From Thiotrichales bacterium (GTDB taxonomy: Bacteria > Pseudomonadota > Gammaproteobacteria > Beggiatoales > Beggiatoaceae), in assembly GCA_016744475.1 (NCBI GenBank), contig JADGEH010000002.1, positions 41,980 to 105,979 of the forward strand: a stretch of DNA of 64,000 nt, in the 5' to 3' direction. A program made the position numbers and the translations under genes. The notes under the pieces are model-generated. The model saw only the letters and a list, made by a program, of their open reading frames with translations. It had not been told where the DNA came from and did no database searches. Position 1 is the first letter of the stretch. Every line of letters starts with the position of its first letter. Shown one piece after another: positions 10,671-19,302 of this stretch.

Positions 10671-11255
10671 TTAAACAAACAACTGCTCCAATTTATGCGC
10701 TACACGGTTTTTGGAAGCGGCGGCTTTCATGAAAATGACTAAAGCTTCTAGTTCTCCAATCACGGCGCGTGGGTCAAGGTTTTGACTAGATACGATGTTT
10801 TTTACTTCAGTGCCGCAAAATTGAATTAAGAAATCATCGTCGCGGGCTAGGCCAATGGCTAAACCAATCAAATGCGGCAGGGCTTTATCGCCACGTTCAA
10901 CTGCAATTTTATTGGAAAAATCTTGCCATGCTTGAATCCAACGCACTTTTTCAGATTCACTGATACGTCCGGTATCGGTGCGTAAAAATAGAACAATTGA
11001 ATTCATGTTTTTAGATAAGGCTTCATCTTTTATTTTGCCTAAACGACAAATGGCTTTGAAATGATGGTCAATGCAATGCCCACATTGGTAATACAAGGCT
11101 AAACCTAAAGCAATACATTCTTTTTGATCGAGACTTAAATGTTTTGTCCATTTTTCTTCTCCGTCAGTGCCATCAAACACCACCATGTACATCAGGTTCA
11201 TTAAATCTGATACATGACGAGGAAATACATTATCTTGAAAAACTTTGCTACTCAT
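10671..11255 (-). CDS. AhpD/carboxymuconolactone-decarboxylase-fold protein
   Basis: It has 194 residues. The motif QCGHCIDHHFKA near residue 57 is the CxxC-x3-H redox signature of AhpD-like proteins, which reduce peroxiredoxins or act as small thiol peroxidases. A second helical repeat (LPHLIGLAIGLARDDDFLIQFC) fits the all-helical CMD fold. The gene starts two bases after the ackA stop, and its ribosome site GGAGAG is inside the end of ackA, so it is the third gene of that operon. The pairing suggests a redox or protective role tied to acyl-phosphate metabolism, which is inference. Confidence 0.75.
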   Translation of the reverse strand: MSSKVFQDNVFPRHVSDLMNLMYMVVFDGTDGEEKWTKHLSLDQKECIALGLALYYQCGHCIDHHFKAICRLGKIKDEALSKNMNSIVLFLRTDTGRISESEKVRWIQAWQDFSNKIAVERGDKALPHLIGLAIGLARDDDFLIQFCGTEVKNIVSSQNLDPRAVIGELEALVIFMKAAASKNRVAHKLEQLFV

Positions 11256-11257
11256 TA

Positions 11258-12430
11258 TTACTCTCCGTGTTCTATAGAAAGGCGGGTTTGTTGGGCAATC
11301 ATCTTCTCTTCATCGGTGGGAATCACCCACACGCTCACGCGGCTATTTTGAGCGTCAATGCGCTGCGCATGACGGGCATTGGCATCGGTGTCTAATGCCA
11401 CGCCTAACCACGCGGCTTGTGCGCAAATGCGGGTGCGAATGGCGGCGGCGTGTTCGCCGATGCCTGCGGTAAACACCAATGCGTCCACTCCGCCTAGTGC
11501 GGCGGCGAGTGAGCCGATCTCGCGGCTGATGCGGTATACAAATAAATCGACGGCTTGTTGAGCACGCGGCTCAGGATTATCCAGCAAGTCCTGCATGTCA
11601 TTGCTAATGCCGGATACGCCGAGCAAGCCGGATTGGTGATACAAGGTTTTTTCGATGTCTTGAGCCGTCATGCCGTTCTGCAACCAGTGCAGCAACACGC
11701 CTGGATCAATCGCTCCGCAACGAGTACCCATCATCAAGCCATCCAAGGCGCTAAATCCCATGGTGGTGGCGATGCTTTTACCCGCTTTTAACGCGGCTAA
11801 ACTGGCTCCATTGCCTAAATGCGCGACAATGGTGTTGTCCGGCATCGCGCCTGCGAGTTCGGGCAAACGCTGTGCGATGTAGGCATAGGATTGTCCATGA
11901 AATCCATAACGCCGCACGCCTGCTTCGGTGTGCTCATGCGGGATGGCAAATTGTTGAGCGACGGGCGGTTGAGTGGCGTGAAAAGCGGTATCAAAACAGG
12001 CGACTTGCGGCAAATCGGGCTTGTGATCGTGCAGCGTATGAATCGGCTTGAGATTATGCGGTTGATGCAGCGGTGCCAGAGGAATTAGAGCTTCCAGCGC
12101 GGTTAAAATCTCGGCATTGACTAACACGGGGGCGACAAAACGGGTGCCGCCATGTACCACGCGATGTCCAATGCCGCGTAATTGATAACCATCGTCGCGG
12201 TGTTCACTCCAATCCAATAAGCAGCGAAAGGCCGTGTCGTGACTGGCAGCGCCTAAATCTTGTTGATGCAGTGTGTCGCCGTCAGTGGTTTTGACTTTAA
12301 ATAAAGTATGCGTGCCGATGCCAGTGATGTCGGCTTGATACACCCGCTCCAAGCCCTGCTCTTGGCAAGCAAACAGCGCACATTTGATGCTGGAAGAACC
12401 CGCATTGACGACTAAAATGGCATCGTTCAT
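11258..12430 (-). CDS. ackA: Acetate kinase
   Basis: Interconverts acetyl phosphate plus ADP with acetate plus ATP in the cytosol. It has 390 residues. ASKHA-fold motifs are clear: NAGSSSIK near the N-terminus (residues 9-16), GHRVVHGG, HLGNGASLAALKAGKS, and FTAGIGEHAAAIR near the C-terminus. The start codon overlaps the phosphotransacetylase stop by four bases (ATGA), so the genes are translationally coupled. Together with the upstream gene it gives substrate-level ATP from acetyl-CoA, or acetate uptake. Confidence 0.96.
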   Translation of the reverse strand: MNDAILVVNAGSSSIKCALFACQEQGLERVYQADITGIGTHTLFKVKTTDGDTLHQQDLGAASHDTAFRCLLDWSEHRDDGYQLRGIGHRVVHGGTRFVAPVLVNAEILTALEALIPLAPLHQPHNLKPIHTLHDHKPDLPQVACFDTAFHATQPPVAQQFAIPHEHTEAGVRRYGFHGQSYAYIAQRLPELAGAMPDNTIVAHLGNGASLAALKAGKSIATTMGFSALDGLMMGTRCGAIDPGVLLHWLQNGMTAQDIEKTLYHQSGLLGVSGISNDMQDLLDNPEPRAQQAVDLFVYRISREIGSLAAALGGVDALVFTAGIGEHAAAIRTRICAQAAWLGVALDTDANARHAQRIDAQNSRVSVWVIPTDEEKMIAQQTRLSIEHGE

Positions 12431-13869
12431 GGGATTTTCTTCTGTTTATTATGCGCCAGCAACAAGGCTAAAGCACAAGATGCCATGCGGCTGAGCACGG
12501 AATCTGCGCGACTGGTCAAAGCAATCGGCACCCGCGCACCGAGCACAATCCCTGAAGACAGCGCATCCGCCATATATTCCAATTGCTTAGCCACCATGTT
12601 GCCCGATTCCATGTCCGGTGCGACCAAAATATCTGCCAAGCCTGCTACGGGCGACTGAATCCCTTTGATACGCGCCGCTTCTTCAGACACGGCATTATCA
12701 AAGGCTAAAGGGCCATCGACTAAACCGCCTGTAATTTGTCCCCGATCCGCCATTTTACAAATCGCAGCGGCTTCCAAGGTCGAGCGCATTTTAGGATTGA
12801 TGGTTTCTACGGCTGACAATAAGGCCACACGCGGTTGTTGATTGCCCAAGGCATGGGCCATATCAATCGCGTTTTGTACGATGTCGCGTTTTTCTTCCAA
12901 GGTCGGATCAATATTAATCGCCGCATCCGTGACCATAATTGGGCGCGGATAAGCGGGCACATCCATCAAAAATACATGGCTCATGCGCCGCGCACTGGCA
13001 ATACCTGTGGCACGACGTACCGCAGCCCCCATCAATTCATCGGTGTGCAGACTGCCTTTCATGATGGCTTCAACTTCGCCTGCTCGCGCCATTGCCACCG
13101 CTTTTTCAGCGGCTTCGTGGCTGTGTTCCGTGTCCACCACGCGGTAATCATCAATATTGATGTTTTCTTGCTCCGCCACAGCCCGCATTTTGTCCAACGG
13201 GCCAAACAAAATCGGCACAATTAAGTTAGAACGCGCCGCCTCAATCGCGCCCATAAAGGAATTACGATCCACCGGATGCACAATCGCCATGGGGATGGGG
13301 GCATAATCCTTGGTCATCGCCACCAAGCGCTGTAATTGCGAGCCGCGATCATTGAGTTTTAAATGCGGTAAAGTCACTCGTTCACGCTGAACTTTCTCTG
13401 TCGGCGCAAACACTTCAGCCGTCCCCGTGCAAATCACATCCTTCTCATCGTCAGCATTGGTGCAACGGCAATCAAGGCTGATGACAAAATCTGAATCTTG
13501 CTTTTCAATCACTGTGACAGTGGCTTGGATGCTTTCGCCCAGCGCCACAGGCCGATGAAATTTCAGCATTTGTCCGCGATACACAGTGCCAGGCCCTGGC
13601 AATTGCGTGCCGAGCAGATTAGAAAATAAAGCCCCACTCCACATCGCATGTCCGGTGAGTTTACGCTGACTGGTTTCGGCAAAATCAATGTCGGTATGCG
13701 TGGGATTCATGTCGCCAGACGCGAGCGCAAACAAATTGACATCTTCAAATGCCAAGGTTTTTTGCAAAGTCGCGCTGTCGCCGATATTGATCTCGGAAAA
13801 GGTTTTGTTTTCTATGCATTTATCGCATTTTCCCAAGGTGGGTTTTACGGAATTTTTGGTGATGTCCAT
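12427..13869 (-). CDS. Bifunctional MaoC-like hydratase / phosphate acyltransferase
   Basis: It has 480 residues in two domains. Residues about 15-150 form a MaoC hot-dog domain, with the SGDMNPTHTD and GHAMWSGAL motifs expected for enoyl-CoA hydratases. Residues about 165-480 form a phosphate acetyl/butyryltransferase domain (PVDRNSFMGAIEAA; DAAINIDPTLEEKRDIV; GLVDGPLAFDNAVS). It converts acetyl- or butyryl-CoA plus phosphate to the acyl phosphate used by AckA. Fusions of this type are known in proteobacteria. The ATG at 13869 has an AGG at a suitable distance; a TTG at 13887 would add six residues. It heads the three-gene operon. Which acyl-CoA is preferred cannot be told. Confidence 0.92.
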   Translation of the reverse strand: MDITKNSVKPTLGKCDKCIENKTFSEINIGDSATLQKTLAFEDVNLFALASGDMNPTHTDIDFAETSQRKLTGHAMWSGALFSNLLGTQLPGPGTVYRGQMLKFHRPVALGESIQATVTVIEKQDSDFVISLDCRCTNADDEKDVICTGTAEVFAPTEKVQRERVTLPHLKLNDRGSQLQRLVAMTKDYAPIPMAIVHPVDRNSFMGAIEAARSNLIVPILFGPLDKMRAVAEQENINIDDYRVVDTEHSHEAAEKAVAMARAGEVEAIMKGSLHTDELMGAAVRRATGIASARRMSHVFLMDVPAYPRPIMVTDAAINIDPTLEEKRDIVQNAIDMAHALGNQQPRVALLSAVETINPKMRSTLEAAAICKMADRGQITGGLVDGPLAFDNAVSEEAARIKGIQSPVAGLADILVAPDMESGNMVAKQLEYMADALSSGIVLGARVPIALTSRADSVLSRMASCALALLLAHNKQKKIP

Positions 13870-14106
13870 CTGCTTATACCTGTCCAATGAATACGCTGTA
13901 ATAAAATGATGGCAGGGCGATATATCGCTACGGTGCTGCCTGCCACAAGTCTAATCTGTCGCAACCTGACATAACATCAGAATATTAGAATTTTATAACT
14001 GATATGCTGCGCTGCACAATAGCAGACACAATATCACTCACGCTAACAACATTTAATGACAAACGTTTGAATCACTCGTGCCTTTGCGCCGTATCGTCAT
14101 TCAGTG

Positions 14107-14300
14107 AAGCCCCAAAGGGGCGTAATATTTATAGCCTAGGGCAACGCCCTAGGTTAAACGGATAGCAGAGACTCAGCCCTGAAAGGGCGACATAAAACGC
14201 CATGCCGCCTTTTATTGCGCCCTTTCAGGGCTGGGTCAGTATCATCGACCGAACCCAGGGCGTTGCCCTGGGCTATAAATATTACGCCCCATTGGGGCTA
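14107..14300 (+). repeat. Composite REP-like palindrome array, copy 1
   Basis: Contains, in order, GCCCCAAAGGGGC, CCTAGGGCAACGCCCTAGG, AGCCCTGAAAGGGCG paired with CGCCCTTTCAGGGCT, CCCAGGGCGTTGCCCTGGG and GCCCCATTGGGGC. The same order, about 90 percent identical by eye but reversed in orientation, is found at 37651-37847, and a broken copy at 55171-55505. The palindrome logic matches the flanks of the HUH transposase at 55839. Confidence 0.85.
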
Positions 14301-14313
14301 AAAATCCTTTGCC

Positions 14314-14476
14314 CTCGTTCCCATGCGCCGCATCACTGCCATTCAGTTAAGCCTGGGAGTGGCTAAGCTCCCTCTTAGCATCACCGCCGCAGGCGGTGCT
14401 ATGGCTCACTTGGAAGTGAGCCACTCCCAGGTGTCGTCCCTCACTGAATGGCAGTGATGTGACACATGGGAACGAG
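14314..14476. repeat. CTCGTTCCC...GGGAACGAG inverted-repeat element
   Basis: The ends CTCGTTCCCATG and CATGGGAACGAG are inverted, followed inward by CATCACTGCCATTCAGT and ACTGAATGGCAGTGATG, and then by the palindrome CTGGGAGTGGCT...AGCCACTCCCAG. An ACCGCCGCAGGCGGT hairpin is in the centre. Related ends are found at 17880-18117, 18234-18364, 23019-23316 and 24566-24743. Confidence 0.75.
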
Positions 14477-14511
14477 TTAATGACAAACGTTTGAATCACG
14501 AGAATCCCAAC

Positions 14512-14952
14512 ATGCACATTCGTTACGCTACCGCCGCAGACATACCGCCCATGTCCGATTTATTAGCTCAATTATTCAGCATTGAGAAGGACTTTCAGGG
14601 GGATAAAAACAAGCAGCAGCGCGGCTTACAACTGTTGTTGGAACACCCGCAGGCGCAATTGTTTGTTGCCGAAAAAGACGGGGTTGTGGTGGGAATGCTC
14701 AGCGTGCAACGGCTGATTTCAAGCGCGGAAGGCGCTTGGGTGGGATTTATCGAAGATGTCGTCGTCACCGAACATTTGCGCGGACAAGGCATCGGACGCG
14801 CCTTGCTACAAGCCGCGCACACCTGGGCACAAGCACAAGGCTTACAACGCCTGCAATTATTAGTCGATAAAAATAACGAAGCCGCGCTGAATTTTTATGC
14901 CCAGCAAGCTTGGCAAAACACCGCTTTAATCGCTTTACGGAAAATGCTTTGA
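14512..14952 (+). CDS. GNAT-family N-acetyltransferase
   Basis: Predicted acyl-CoA-dependent N-acetyltransferase of 146 residues, one GNAT domain. Motif A ([19 protein letters not shown]) contains the pyrophosphate-binding loop RGQGIG, and the C-terminal [13 protein letters not shown] is motif B. The substrate is unknown. The start at the ATG at 14512 is preferred; a TTG at 14491 would begin within the duplicated 23-bp sequence. It is followed by proS after 187 bases and may share a transcript, though a repeat lies between them. Confidence 0.85.
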   Translation: MHIRYATAADIPPMSDLLAQLFSIEKDFQGDKNKQQRGLQLLLEHPQAQLFVAEKDGVVVGMLSVQRLISSAEGAWVGFIEDVVVTEHLRGQGIGRALLQAAHTWAQAQGLQRLQLLVDKNNEAALNFYAQQAWQNTALIALRKML

Positions 14953-15139
14953 GCATGAAGCGAACGGACATGTCAGGCTTTTCCTTCGTTCCCATGTGTC
15001 ACATGGCAACGAGTTAATGTCAGCTATTTGCTCACCGCATGGTTTGTGCGACACTTCAGCGTCTATTAACAGCTTCTTATTCATGACCCACTCATCGCAT
15101 CCTATGCGTGCTCACTCGATTTTAAGGACATCCTCGTTT

Positions 15140-16858
15140 ATGCGAACTTCCAACCTTCTTCTTTCCACATTAAAAGAAATGCCCGCTGATGCCGAAGTCA
15201 TCAGCCATCAACTCATGCTGCGTGCAGGGCTTATCCGCAAACTCGAAGCGGGCGGCTTGTACACCTGGTTGCCCTTGGGTTTGCGCGTGCTGCGTAAAGT
15301 CGAACACATTATCCGCACCGAAATGGATCGTAGCGGTGGGCAAGAAGTCTTAATGCCCGTGGTACAACCCGCCGAATTATGGGAGAAATCCGGGCGCTGG
15401 GGACAATACGGGCCCGAACTACTGCGCTTTAAAGATCGCCATGCGCGAGAATTCTGCTTAGGCCCGACTCATGAAGAAGTCATCACCGACTTAGCCCGCC
15501 GCGAATTGCGCAGCTACAAACAATTACCGATTAATTTTTACCAAATTCAAACCAAATTCCGCGACGAAATCCGCCCCCGTTTTGGCGTGATGCGGGCGCG
15601 AGAATTCATCATGAAAGATGCCTATTCCTTTCATCTTGACCATGAATCACTGGATCAGACTTACCAAGTCATGTACGACACCTACTCCCGCATTTTCTCG
15701 CGCATGGGGTTAAAATTCCGCGCAGTAATGGCGGATACTGGCAGCATTGGCGGGCACGCTTCGCATGAATTTCACGTCCTCGCCTCCTCCGGTGAAGATG
15801 CCATTGCCTATTGCGAAAACAGCGATTACGCCGCCAATGTTGAACTGGCACAAGCGCTGCCGCCCGAAGGTGAACGTCCTGCGGCAAAAAGCCCCGGCAT
15901 GGCGGCGGTGTCCACGCCTAATCAACACAGCATTGCAGATGTCAGCCAATTTCTGCATATCTCCGAACAGCAATGTTTAAAAACCTTGCTGGTCAAGGGT
16001 GAAAATGAAGGCATCGTCGCTTTAGTTCTACGCGGTGATCATCCCTTAAATGAAATTAAAGCCGCCAAATTGTCCCAAGTCGCCAGCCCGCTGACGTTTG
16101 CCGAAGAGGAAGATATCAGCAGTGTCGCGGGATGCTCTGCGGGTTCCATCGGGCCTGTAGGACTGAACATTCCCATCATTGCCGATCACAGCGCTTTGGC
16201 GGTGGTCGATTTTGTCTGCGGTGCCAACCAAGACGGGCAGCATTTAACCGGCGTGAATTGGGGCACGGATTTACCCGAACCCATCGCGGCTGATTTGCGC
16301 AACGTACAAACAGGCGATCCCAGTCCCGACGGCAAAGGCACGCTCGACATTGCTCGCGGCATTGAAGTCGGGCACATTTTCCAACTGGGTCAAAAATACA
16401 GTCAAGCGATGGAAGCCACCGTGTTGGATGAACAAGGCAACGCGGTCGTGATGACAATGGGGTGTTACGGCATTGGCGTAACCCGCGTCGTCGCAGCAGC
16501 GATAGAGCAAAATTTTGATGACAAGGGCATTATTTGGCCCGATGCCATCGCCCCTTTCCAAGTTGCTTTGCTGCCGATGAACATGCACAAATCCGAACGC
16601 CTACAAAAAGCCGTGCAAGCTTTATACGATCAACTCACGCAAGCGGGTTTTGAAGTGTTACTCGATGATCGCAAAGAGCGCCCCGGCGTGATGTTCGCCG
16701 ACATGGAACTCATCGGCATTCCGCACCGTTTGGTCTTAGGTGATCGTGGTTTAGATGAAGGCATGATTGAGTACAAAGGACGGCGGGATAAAGACAACCA
16801 GAAAATCCCAGCGGATAACATCATCGAGTTTCTGCGCGAGCAGATGCAAGGCGTGTAG
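15140..16858 (+). CDS. proS: Prolyl-tRNA synthetase
   Basis: Class II aminoacyl-tRNA synthetase that charges tRNA-Pro. It has 572 residues, the usual size of the bacterial type. Motif 1 surrounds [11 protein letters not shown], motif 2 is [21 protein letters not shown] (here split), and the editing insertion domain (INS) spans roughly residues 225-400, followed by motif 3 ([12 protein letters not shown]) and the anticodon-binding domain. The start at 15140 (MRTSNLLL) follows AAGGAC. The open frame continues back to 14996, but that part runs through repeat sequence and has no homology with the family. Confidence 0.97.
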   Translation: MRTSNLLLSTLKEMPADAEVISHQLMLRAGLIRKLEAGGLYTWLPLGLRVLRKVEHIIRTEMDRSGGQEVLMPVVQPAELWEKSGRWGQYGPELLRFKDRHAREFCLGPTHEEVITDLARRELRSYKQLPINFYQIQTKFRDEIRPRFGVMRAREFIMKDAYSFHLDHESLDQTYQVMYDTYSRIFSRMGLKFRAVMADTGSIGGHASHEFHVLASSGEDAIAYCENSDYAANVELAQALPPEGERPAAKSPGMAAVSTPNQHSIADVSQFLHISEQQCLKTLLVKGENEGIVALVLRGDHPLNEIKAAKLSQVASPLTFAEEEDISSVAGCSAGSIGPVGLNIPIIADHSALAVVDFVCGANQDGQHLTGVNWGTDLPEPIAADLRNVQTGDPSPDGKGTLDIARGIEVGHIFQLGQKYSQAMEATVLDEQGNAVVMTMGCYGIGVTRVVAAAIEQNFDDKGIIWPDAIAPFQVALLPMNMHKSERLQKAVQALYDQLTQAGFEVLLDDRKERPGVMFADMELIGIPHRLVLGDRGLDEGMIEYKGRRDKDNQKIPADNIIEFLREQMQGV

Positions 16859-16870
16859 CTGTCGTAGGTC

Positions 16871-16947
16871 TATTTTATGTAGGATGGGTAGAGCAAAGCG
16901 AAACCCATCTTTATCATGAAATGAATTGAAATCCCTCGCTCCCAAGC
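16871..16947. repeat. GGATGGGT...ACCCATC direct repeat, copy 1
   Basis: About 77 bp (TTATGTAGGATGGGTAGAGC onward to CCCTCGCTCCCAAG) with hairpin GGATGGGT/AACCCATC. A nearly identical copy lies at 18170-18246. The pair brackets the zinc-ribbon gene and its inner repeats. Confidence 0.8.
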
Positions 16948-16984
16948 GGCGCTGCGGATGATGGCGCAATGAGTTTTAATATTT

Positions 16985-17088
16985 ATAGCAAAATTATATC
17001 AGTTGTTAAGACTGCCAGTCCTTAAAGGAGTGGCAGTCTTGAGTTTGGCTCTATTGCAAGCCTATAAATGATGTACTTTAGCTATATT
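16985..17088. repeat. 104-bp element with AAGACTGCCAGTCC palindrome, copy 1
   Basis: AATTATATCAGTTGTTAAG, then the palindrome at 17008-17040 (AAGACTGCCAGTCCTT paired with its complement), then CTATAAATGATGTACTTTAG. It is repeated directly at 17726-17829. The palindrome alone recurs at 20233, 33223 and 55350. The upstream frame of the zinc-ribbon gene runs through this element. Confidence 0.85.
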
Positions 17089-17112
17089 CTATATTTTTTA
17101 TCAGGTTTGATG

Positions 17113-17706
17113 ATGGCTAAAGTTATTTCATTAATTTGTCCAAACTGTAGTGCGCCTATCGATCTATTAGCCGCAGGTCAGTTTCGTTGCGAGTATTGCG
17201 ACACTTTACATACTATAGTTTTTGATAAGGGGGAGCGTCATAGCGACCAGCCCCATTCCTCTGCTCGTCAAATGGGTAATAATAGCGAGCAGCTGAAGCT
17301 GAAAAAGTTGATGGCTGAGATTGACAGCTTAAAGGTGAATTTAAATAAATTGAAAGAAAAAAAGGCATTCATTACTAAACAAAAATCATCAAGATCAAAA
17401 GAACAGCGAAAGGATGACTGGAAAAGTTTTATTGGCTTAACGACAGTGAGTCATGCGATTAATCTGTGGTTTTGGTACGCTTTGCTGTATATCTCACTGT
17501 ATAACGGATGGCCTTGGTGGGTGTCATTAATTCTTGGTTTTACAGCATTGATGGTGGTTGGAGGTGATTTGGTAAGACTGAATGATGAAGACAAGGAGGC
17601 AAAGCTAAAGGTTCTGGGACGGCAGATTAGACATCTTACAGCTAAAATTGAGCTTAAAGAAAAAAACAGACAAATTTATCTTAAACTAATGATGCGTAGA
17701 TTGTAA
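17113..17706 (+). CDS. Zinc-ribbon membrane protein of unknown function
   Basis: Not assigned to a named family. It has 197 residues. Residues about 8-27 hold a zinc ribbon, CPNCSAPID...CEYCDTLH. A lysine-rich coiled coil follows at about 58-95. Two membrane helices lie at about 115-135 and 138-155 (INLWFWYALLYISLY; WWVSLILGFTALMVV). A second charged coiled coil ends the protein. The layout suggests a cytoplasmic zinc ribbon on an inner-membrane anchor. The start at 17113 (AGG at 17103) is chosen because the frame further upstream lies in a repeat. The gene is bracketed by two pairs of direct repeats, a sign of an accessory cassette. Confidence 0.6.
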   Translation: MAKVISLICPNCSAPIDLLAAGQFRCEYCDTLHTIVFDKGERHSDQPHSSARQMGNNSEQLKLKKLMAEIDSLKVNLNKLKEKKAFITKQKSSRSKEQRKDDWKSFIGLTTVSHAINLWFWYALLYISLYNGWPWWVSLILGFTALMVVGGDLVRLNDEDKEAKLKVLGRQIRHLTAKIELKEKNRQIYLKLMMRRL

Positions 17707-17725
17707 CGTCAGCCTATTATTCAAT

Positions 17726-17829
17726 ATAGAAAAATTATATCAGTTGTTAAGACTGCCAGTCCTTGAAGGACTGGCAGTCTTGGGTTTGGCTATATTTCAA
17801 ATCTATAAATGATGTACTTTAGCTATATT
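17726..17829. repeat. 104-bp element with AAGACTGCCAGTCC palindrome, copy 2
   Basis: Direct copy of 16985-17088, with a perfect palindrome at 17749-17781. Only a few bases differ. It begins 20 bases after the zinc-ribbon gene's stop and could also serve as its terminator. Confidence 0.85.
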
Positions 17830-17875
17830 ATCCCTGCATCAGTACTGACCGCAACGCGGTCAAAACTGCATTTCC

Positions 17876-18117
17876 ATGCGGCACATCACTGCCATTAAGT
17901 TAAGGAAAAAAATTTAGAATTCAAGCTACTTGCTTCCCCTCCTCGCAGGAGGGGATTGAGGGGTGATTAAAGGTATTCATCCCTTAACAACAGGCTAAAG
18001 AAGGTGGTTTTTGTTCACCCCCTAGCCCCCCTCCTTGAAGGAGGGGGAATAAAATCAACTGCTTGCAATACTACTAGGCTTAACTTAAATAGCAGCGATG
18101 CGGCGCATGGGAACGAG
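17876..18117. repeat. CATCACTGCCATT-ended inverted repeat with CCCCTCCT hairpins
   Basis: Ends like the element at 14314 (CATCACTGCCATTAAGTTAAG on the left; TTAACTTAAATAGCAGCGATG and GGGAACGAG on the right). Inside is an inverted pair CCCCTCCTCGCAGGAGGGG and CCCCTCCTTGAAGGAGGGG. No gene is visible. Confidence 0.6.
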
Positions 18118-18169
18118 TGAAACATCGTTTGGAAACGCTGGCGTTCTTTGCGTCTCTAGCGCCTTTTGC

Positions 18170-18246
18170 TATTTTATGTAGGATGGGTAAAGCGAAGCGA
18201 AACCCATCTTTATCATGAAATGAATTGAAATCCCTCGTTCCCAAGT
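18170..18246. repeat. GGATGGGT...ACCCATC direct repeat, copy 2
   Basis: Matches 16871-16947 over about 77 bases with few changes (TAAAGCGAAGCG against TAGAGCAAAGCG inside the hairpin). It runs straight into the next element at 18234. Confidence 0.8.
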
Positions 18247-18364
18247 GCCGAGGCTGTAAAAGAACCTCATTTTTGGGATTTTCGACAACGTAAAATCAAT
18301 AGCTTACGGGTGAAAAATCACCCGTTTTGGGAGTTCTTTTACAGCCTCGGCGCTTGGGAACGAG
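18234..18364. repeat. GGCTGTAAAAGAAC element within CTCGTTCCCAAG inverted ends, copy 1
   Basis: CTCGTTCCCAAGTGCCGAGGC on the left is inverted as GCCTCGGCGCTTGGGAACGAG on the right. Next inside are GGCTGTAAAAGAAC and GTTCTTTTACAGCC, then GGGTGAAAAATCACCC. A copy of the inner ~100 bases, in the other orientation, is at 23034-23127. It interrupts the Uma2 gene, whose stop codon it supplies. Confidence 0.8.
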
Positions 18365-18500
18365 GCATAGTGTTATGTTCTTTCGGCGCGCCTGCCATGA
18401 GAAAAATCTCGCCATCCACAAACTCACTTTTCTCCTTGGCTTGACGCTCAATGGCTAAATACTCTTCAGCGCTTAAATGCGGTTTTTCTTGTGCAGACAT
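18339..18500 (-). pseudogene. Uma2-family (PD-(D/E)XK-fold) N-terminal fragment
   Basis: A frame of 53 residues starting MSAQEKPHLSAEEYLAIERQ. The run EEYLAIE...KSEFVDGEIFLMAGAP...HN is the characteristic start of Uma2 (DUF820) proteins, which are about 180-200 residues long. After EHNTM the frame enters the repeat at 18364 and stops at a TAA within GGCTGTAAAAG. So about three quarters of the protein, including the catalytic core, is missing. It starts 15 bases after the stop of the upstream minus-strand gene. No C-terminal part was found nearby. Confidence 0.75.
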
Positions 18501-18514
18501 GAGAACGCCTATTT

Positions 18515-19225
18515 TCACTGTGAATTGATAGGCTGATAAGCCTGCAAGCGTTGCTGAAAATCTTTTCGTTCCGGGTTCAGCATCGTTGCTTTCTCCTGAT
18601 GCGTGAGCGCCTGCCCAAACTTACCCGCGATAAAATACAGGCCCGCCAAACTATCCTGATATTCCGCATTCGCCGCATCCATCATCACCGCCTGTTTTTC
18701 CAACTCAAACAAACGCAAAAACGCTTGATGGGCTAATTCATGCGCTGCTTCTGCGGTTTCTGGTACTTCATCCCCCGAACGTAAGGAAAACTCTTTAACC
18801 ACCCGCTCAGGCTTAGCTTCATCTTGAGACTTGTTAGCAGCCTCAGCTCCAGCCATCTGCTTTTCAGCCTTCTCTTGATTGACAGTGACATCACCTTTTT
18901 CCGTCTGCAAACTCATGCCATCAGTTTTGAAACTAAACGCAGGCGGACTACCCGATAACACCACAATCACAATCGCCGAACCGAAGGCGGCAAAGAACGT
19001 CCCAGGCGCGGCATTTTTCAAACTCAGCCGCCGATGCTCACCAAACTGTGCTTCCATCTCCGCCACATGCTTACTTCCACCCTCTCCAGCAGCTTGCGAC
19101 TGCGGCATCGCTCGCACAAACAAACGATACCCCAGAAAAATGCACAAACCGCCCAGCAAAATAATCAACAAGCGAAAGCCCATCAAATATGCCAACGCCG
19201 CATACACCAAAGTCGATTCTTCCAT
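18515..19225 (-). CDS. Two-helix membrane protein with TPR-like C-terminus
   Basis: Function unknown. It has 236 residues. Helix 1 covers about residues 10-38 (YLMGFRLLIILLGGLCIFLGYRL, split here) and helix 2 about 75-93 (GTFFAAFGSAIVIVVLSG). A charged linker follows to about 150. The C-terminal part (AHELAHQAFLRLFELEK; DSLAGLYFIAGKFGQALTHQEKATMLNPERKDF) has the helix pattern of one or two TPR units. The ATG at 19225 follows a strong AGGAGG, and the preceding TTG is ignored. It is directly followed by the truncated Uma2 gene. A neighbour-scaffold role is possible, but nothing specific can be claimed. Confidence 0.65.
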   Translation of the reverse strand: MEESTLVYAALAYLMGFRLLIILLGGLCIFLGYRLFVRAMPQSQAAGEGGSKHVAEMEAQFGEHRRLSLKNAAPGTFFAAFGSAIVIVVLSGSPPAFSFKTDGMSLQTEKGDVTVNQEKAEKQMAGAEAANKSQDEAKPERVVKEFSLRSGDEVPETAEAAHELAHQAFLRLFELEKQAVMMDAANAEYQDSLAGLYFIAGKFGQALTHQEKATMLNPERKDFQQRLQAYQPINSQ

Positions 19226-19302
19226 CAATCCTCCTAAAATTTTTTTGCAAAAAACTTTATACGCGGCAGAGTTGCTAAGCCATAATGCTTGGTAAGAGCA
19301 TA

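Larger units (their letters stand above)
14053..14499. repeat. 23-bp direct duplication bracketing a repeat-filled insertion
   Basis: TTAATGACAAACGTTTGAATC (extended by AC) occurs at 14053-14075 and again, identical over 23 bases, at 14477-14499. The 400 bases between them consist of a composite REP array (14107-14300) and a long inverted repeat (14314-14476). The second copy lies immediately before the GNAT start. The pattern suggests that the repeats entered together, or by recombination that duplicated the GNAT leader. Confidence 0.75.

Noticed and set aside
12835..13224. Plus-strand frame opposite the phosphotransacetylase gene
   Set aside because: Antisense shadow of a well-supported gene.
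14996..15139. 48-residue N-terminal extension of proS
   Set aside because: Starts in repeat sequence and lacks homology; the ATG at 15140 has a ribosome site and the family start.
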